NCBI GenBank assembly: GCA_964478775.1
Contig: CAYZJC010000003.1
Coordinates: 38,844-102,843, forward strand
Direction: 5' to 3'
Source of the DNA: PNMQ01 sp964478775
Lineage (GTDB): Bacteria; Pseudomonadota; Alphaproteobacteria; Paracaedibacterales; CAIOTO01
DNA length: 64,000 bases
Both the position numbers and the translations under genes were made by a program. This document shows positions 61,391 to 64,000 of the stretch, piece by piece. Each line of letters begins with the position of its first letter. Position 1 is the stretch's first letter. The notes under the pieces were generated by a model that worked only from the letters and a program-made list of their open reading frames with translations, had not been told where the DNA came from and did no database searches.

Positions 61391-62752
61391 CTAGCTTTCT
61401 TTATGCAGGGTATCACTTAGGTTTTTTTCAAGCCAGTGAATATCATACTTACCTTCAATGATATCAGCATTCTTAACAAGTTTTTGGTGTAAGGGTAACG
61501 TGGTTTTAATGCCGTCAATCACATATTCCTGTAAGGCGCGCTCAAGCCTTGCAAGACATTCATTTCTATCACGTCCATAAGCAATGAGTTTCGAGACCAT
61601 GCTATCATAATATGGCGGAACAGTATAACCAGAATAAATATGACTATCTACACGGATACCAAAGCCACCTGGGGTGTGGTACCTTACAATTTTACCCGGG
61701 GATGGGATAAAGGTTTGAGGGTCTTCCGCATTAATTCTGCATTCAATGGCATGTCCCTTAAAGGTGATGTCTTTTTGGGTGTACCCCAGTGGCTCACCGG
61801 CAGCAACACGAATTTGTTCCTTAATTAAATCGATGCCGGTAATCATTTCTGTCACAGGGTGTTCAACTTGAATACGTGTATTCATTTCCATGAAAAAGAA
61901 TTCACCATCTTCATATAAAAATTCAAATGTACCAACGCCGCGGTAACCCATTTTGGTAATTGCGTCAACGACAACACCACCTAGCTTTTCGCGTTCAGCA
62001 ACTGGCAAAGCCGGAGATGGCGCTTCTTCAAATATTTTTTGGTGACGACGTTGCAATGAACAGTCGCGTTCACCTAAGTGCACAGCTGTTCCGTGTTGGT
62101 CAGCTAGAACCTGTATTTCAATGTGACGTGGACGGCGTAAATAGCGTTCCATGTACACATTGTCATTTCCAAAGTTTGCTTTGGCTTCAGCACGTGCCAT
62201 TTGATAGGAAGATAAAAGTTCACCTTCGTTGTAGGCAAGCTTCATACCCTTGCCACCGCCGCCAGCTGTGGCTTTAATCAACACGGGGTAACCAATACGG
62301 TTAGCTTCTTCAATGACTTGTGCGTCTGTGTCTAGTGACCCTTCAGACCCTGGAACAACTGGAACCCCTAAATTAATCATGGTTTTTTTAGCTGTGATTT
62401 TATCACCCATCATGGTGATGTGTTCTGGGCTTGGGCCAATAAAGGCAATACCATGTTCTTCAACCATAGCCGCGAAGGCTGCGTTTTCAGACAAGAAACC
62501 AAAACCTGGGTGGATAGCATCCGCCCCAGTGATTTCAGCAGCGCTAATAATAGCTGACATTTTTAAATAGCTGTCTTTGGCAGCAGGGGCACCAATACAG
62601 ACGCTTTCATCAGCCAAACGAACGTGCATTAAGTCAGCGTCAGCTGTTGAATGGACAGCCACTGTTTTGATTCCCATTTCTTGGCACGCGCGCAAAACAC
62701 GAAGCGCAATCTCACCACGGTTTGCAATTAAGATTTTAGAAAATAAAGGCAT
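61391..62752 (-). CDS. accC: Acetyl-CoA carboxylase biotin carboxylase subunit
   Basis: 453 residues. ATP-grasp enzyme: KILIANRGEIALRVLRAC at the start, ATAGGGGKGMKLAY (glycine-rich ATP loop), RDCSLQRRHQKIFEEAPS, FFMEMNTRIQVEHPVTEM and GHAIECRINAEDP. It carboxylates the biotin on AccB. The ATG overlaps the accB stop by one base (TAATG). Confidence 0.98.
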   Translation of the reverse strand: MPLFSKILIANRGEIALRVLRACQEMGIKTVAVHSTADADLMHVRLADESVCIGAPAAKDSYLKMSAIISAAEITGADAIHPGFGFLSENAAFAAMVEEHGIAFIGPSPEHITMMGDKITAKKTMINLGVPVVPGSEGSLDTDAQVIEEANRIGYPVLIKATAGGGGKGMKLAYNEGELLSSYQMARAEAKANFGNDNVYMERYLRRPRHIEIQVLADQHGTAVHLGERDCSLQRRHQKIFEEAPSPALPVAEREKLGGVVVDAITKMGYRGVGTFEFLYEDGEFFFMEMNTRIQVEHPVTEMITGIDLIKEQIRVAAGEPLGYTQKDITFKGHAIECRINAEDPQTFIPSPGKIVRYHTPGGFGIRVDSHIYSGYTVPPYYDSMVSKLIAYGRDRNECLARLERALQEYVIDGIKTTLPLHQKLVKNADIIEGKYDIHWLEKNLSDTLHKES

Positions 62753-63228
62753 TATTCAACTACCACTAATGGTTGGTCATATTCAACGGGTGATGCATCT
62801 GACACTAAAATGTGTGTTACTGTTCCGCCCTTTGGTGCTTTAATGGGGTTCATCACTTTCATGGCTTCCACAATCACAAGGGTTTGACCCGCCGTTACTG
62901 TGTCGCCAACTTTAATGAAAGGCGTAGCACCTGGTGCTGACGCAAGGTACGTTGTGCCCACCATTGGTGACTTTACCGTGCCAGGGTTTTGAGAAAAGTG
63001 TGGTTTATCTGTAACTGCTGCTGGGGGTGTTACAGCAGCGGGTGTAGGGGCAAAGCTGTTAGATGGCATTGCCGGAATCGCTGTGGCATTAACATTAACG
63101 GGTGCTGGCTGTTTTGCCAAATATATGCGCACACCATTTTCTTCGTATTCAATTTCTGTCAATTGCGTGTCAGCCAAAATTTCAGCAAGTTTGCGAATGG
63201 CATCGCCATTAAAATTCGCAGTTGTCAT
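62752..63228 (-). CDS. accB: Biotin carboxyl carrier protein of acetyl-CoA carboxylase
   Basis: 158 residues. An N-terminal helical part (IRKLAEILADTQLTEIEY) binding AccC, a Pro/Ala linker (about 36-80) and the biotinyl domain with VEAMKVMNPI, Lys being the biotinylated residue. GGGAAAA precedes the ATG. A 330-base region lies upstream with an attenuator-like arrangement. Confidence 0.98.
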   Translation of the reverse strand: MTTANFNGDAIRKLAEILADTQLTEIEYEENGVRIYLAKQPAPVNVNATAIPAMPSNSFAPTPAAVTPPAAVTDKPHFSQNPGTVKSPMVGTTYLASAPGATPFIKVGDTVTAGQTLVIVEAMKVMNPIKAPKGGTVTHILVSDASPVEYDQPLVVVE

Positions 63229-63371
63229 AAGTTTTTTCCCATAAATTCGTTAACGTCTTATTTGAAATATACACCAACACAATGTCTTTAGAAAAGATAA
63301 TCATGTTGATACAGGTTCTCTTGTAAGTAATTTATACCCTTTTTTTGTGTTTGCTGCAACTATTCCTGTTG

Positions 63372-63412
63372 TTAAAAAAAATCACCATCGTCTTGATGTG
63401 ACCATGGTGATT
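63372..63412 (-). terminator. Attenuator-like terminator upstream of accB
   Basis: On the minus strand AATCACCAT/ATGGTGATT (perfect 9 bases, 15-base loop) followed by a run of T. No complete gene ends before it on this strand. A second hairpin, TAACATC-7-GATGTTA (63420-63440), is just upstream. Position 144 bases before accB suggests premature termination control. Confidence 0.5.
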
Positions 63413-63437
63413 GTCATGATAACATCGTTAAGTGATG

Positions 63438-63512
63438 TTAGTTTGCTAAGCTTTGTGCAACTACTACAGAGAGCATCTCATGATAAAAAAGAAAAAATTT
63501 ATAAATTGTCAT
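63438..63512 (-). CDS. Possible 24-residue leader peptide upstream of accB
   Basis: ATG at 63512 encodes MTIYKFFLFYHEM, then LSVVVAQSLAN, stopping exactly in the first hairpin arm. Rich in Phe and Tyr. No clear ribosome-binding site (GAAAAA only). Included because peptide, hairpin and terminator are arranged like an attenuator. Confidence 0.25.
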   Translation of the reverse strand: MTIYKFFLFYHEMLSVVVAQSLAN

Positions 63513-63558
63513 TTTTTCGTAGACAAGCTAAACAAAATTAGGTAAAAATATGAATGTC

Positions 63559-63634
63559 GCCGATTTAGCTCAGCTGGTAGAGCAACTGATTTGTAATCAG
63601 TAGGTCGGGGGTTCGAATCCCTCAATCGGCACCA
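63559..63634 (+). tRNA. tRNA-Thr (TGT)
   Basis: Acceptor GCCGATT/AATCGGC, anticodon stem ACTGA/TCAGT around TTTGTAA with anticodon TGT, T loop TTCGAAT, encoded CCA. Three bases from tRNA-Leu, one transcript. Confidence 0.97.
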
Positions 63635-63637
63635 TTT

Positions 63638-63722
63638 GCGGCCGTGGCGGAATTGGTAGACGCGCAGCGTTGAGGTCGCTGTGAAGCGATTCGTGGAAGT
63701 TCGAGTCTTCTCGACCGCACCA
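63638..63722 (+). tRNA. tRNA-Leu (GAG)
   Basis: 85 bases with a long variable arm, anticodon stem CAGCG/CGCTG around TTGAGGT with anticodon GAG, encoded CCA. The acceptor stem GCGGCCG/CGACCGC has a C-A mismatch at the fifth pair; otherwise canonical. Confidence 0.95.
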
Positions 63723-63795
63723 ATTTTCTCTCTTACTTTTTTATCAAAAATTAAGTATAGTTAATATTCTATTGAAGTTGAAATAAGTTTGAATT

Positions 63796-64000
63796 TTGTA
63801 TAAAAAGATTAAGTTTTTATTCGCCTGTTTTGCCGCATTGTATTCAACTTTCTTTACTGCTTTTGTTGTTTATGTTTTTTTTTCAACTCCTTCTTTAATT
63901 CATAAAAGAGATGCTGTGATTGTGCTCACCGGTGGTCCTGGTCGAATCTTTGAAGGATTAGATATTTATCAAAAAGGATTAGCTGATAAAATATTTATAT
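63796..64000 (+). CDS. YdcF/ElyC (DUF218) family protein, 5' part only
   Basis: The frame is open to the window end (68 codons). After the stop TGA at 63790 the first possible start is TTG at 63796. A membrane helix (about 5-31, rich in Phe) leads into RDAVIVLTGGPGRIFEGL, DIYQKGLADKIFI, the DUF218 hallmark. Members of this group are inner membrane-anchored and linked to envelope biogenesis. Product call is good, start uncertain. Confidence 0.75.
   Translation, partial: MYKKIKFLFACFAALYSTFFTAFVVYVFFSTPSLIHKRDAVIVLTGGPGRIFEGLDIYQKGLADKIFI

Overview
The window is an AT-rich bacterial chromosome segment, almost certainly from an alphaproteobacterium. Supporting families are a mitofilin-like gene overlapping hemY, the DUF4167 and DUF1013/TrcR families, an EipB-like protein, AddB, alphaproteobacterial-type HemH, PrmA and CtaA, an NDUFS6-like zinc protein beside nuoAB, and the sdhE/tsaE-amgK-murU cluster. 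Short intergenic spacers, TAATG overlaps, many lineage-specific secreted proteins and helical-repeat proteins, and isolated pieces of normally larger operons (nuoAB alone, motAB alone, tolB without pal, clpX without clpP) suggest a host-associated lineage such as Holosporales or a relative. That placement is inference; no 16S gene is present.

Layout: 1-3918 (minus) hemY (cut by the edge), mitofilin-like gene, era, DUF4167. 4145-9547 (plus) hemH-kdsD, smr, yidC, engB, then a methyltransferase pseudogene, prmA, tRNA-Asn and obgE. 12824-16853 (minus) three secreted proteins of unknown function, two sharing a new-looking module with a conserved cysteine pair. 17055-21374 recA, aroQ, pgsA, a glycine-zipper protein, nuoAB and the NDUFS6-like gene. 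21463-27709 an unknown secreted protein, a 780-base intergenic stretch with a probable structured RNA, two unknown genes, motA and a very long motB. 27720-31402 (minus) a partial type IV pilus/type II secretion platform. 31470-40266 dksA, accD, then tolB-eipB-metG-ratA, a pcm homologue, tRNA-Cys and clpX. 40447-53003 addB (with an assembly gap), a DcaP-like porin, trcR, an MsbA-type exporter, an aldolase-family gene, secB, an L,D-transpeptidase, an OMP, an EAL protein and a 37-residue-repeat protein. 53027-63228 (minus) murU, amgK, an SdhE-TsaE fusion, yggT, a permease with an anchored binding protein, ctaA, a Sel1 protein and ridA-accC-accB. The end holds tRNA-Thr, tRNA-Leu and a partial YdcF-like gene.

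Together the genes describe an aerobic (complex I, heme A) Gram-negative cell with fatty acid synthesis, peptidoglycan recycling (AmgK/MurU), an outer membrane and envelope-spanning machines (Tol, pilus-like platform, MotAB). The most unusual items are the SdhE-TsaE fusion, the shared cysteine-pair module, the exact 37-residue solenoid, the oversized MotB with a short upstream ORF and a hairpin holding its ribosome site, the permease plus anchored binding protein pair, and possible RNA elements upstream of gene 23081 and of accB. Three runs of ten Ns (42579, 49167, 55059) are assembly gaps; the first is probably artificial.
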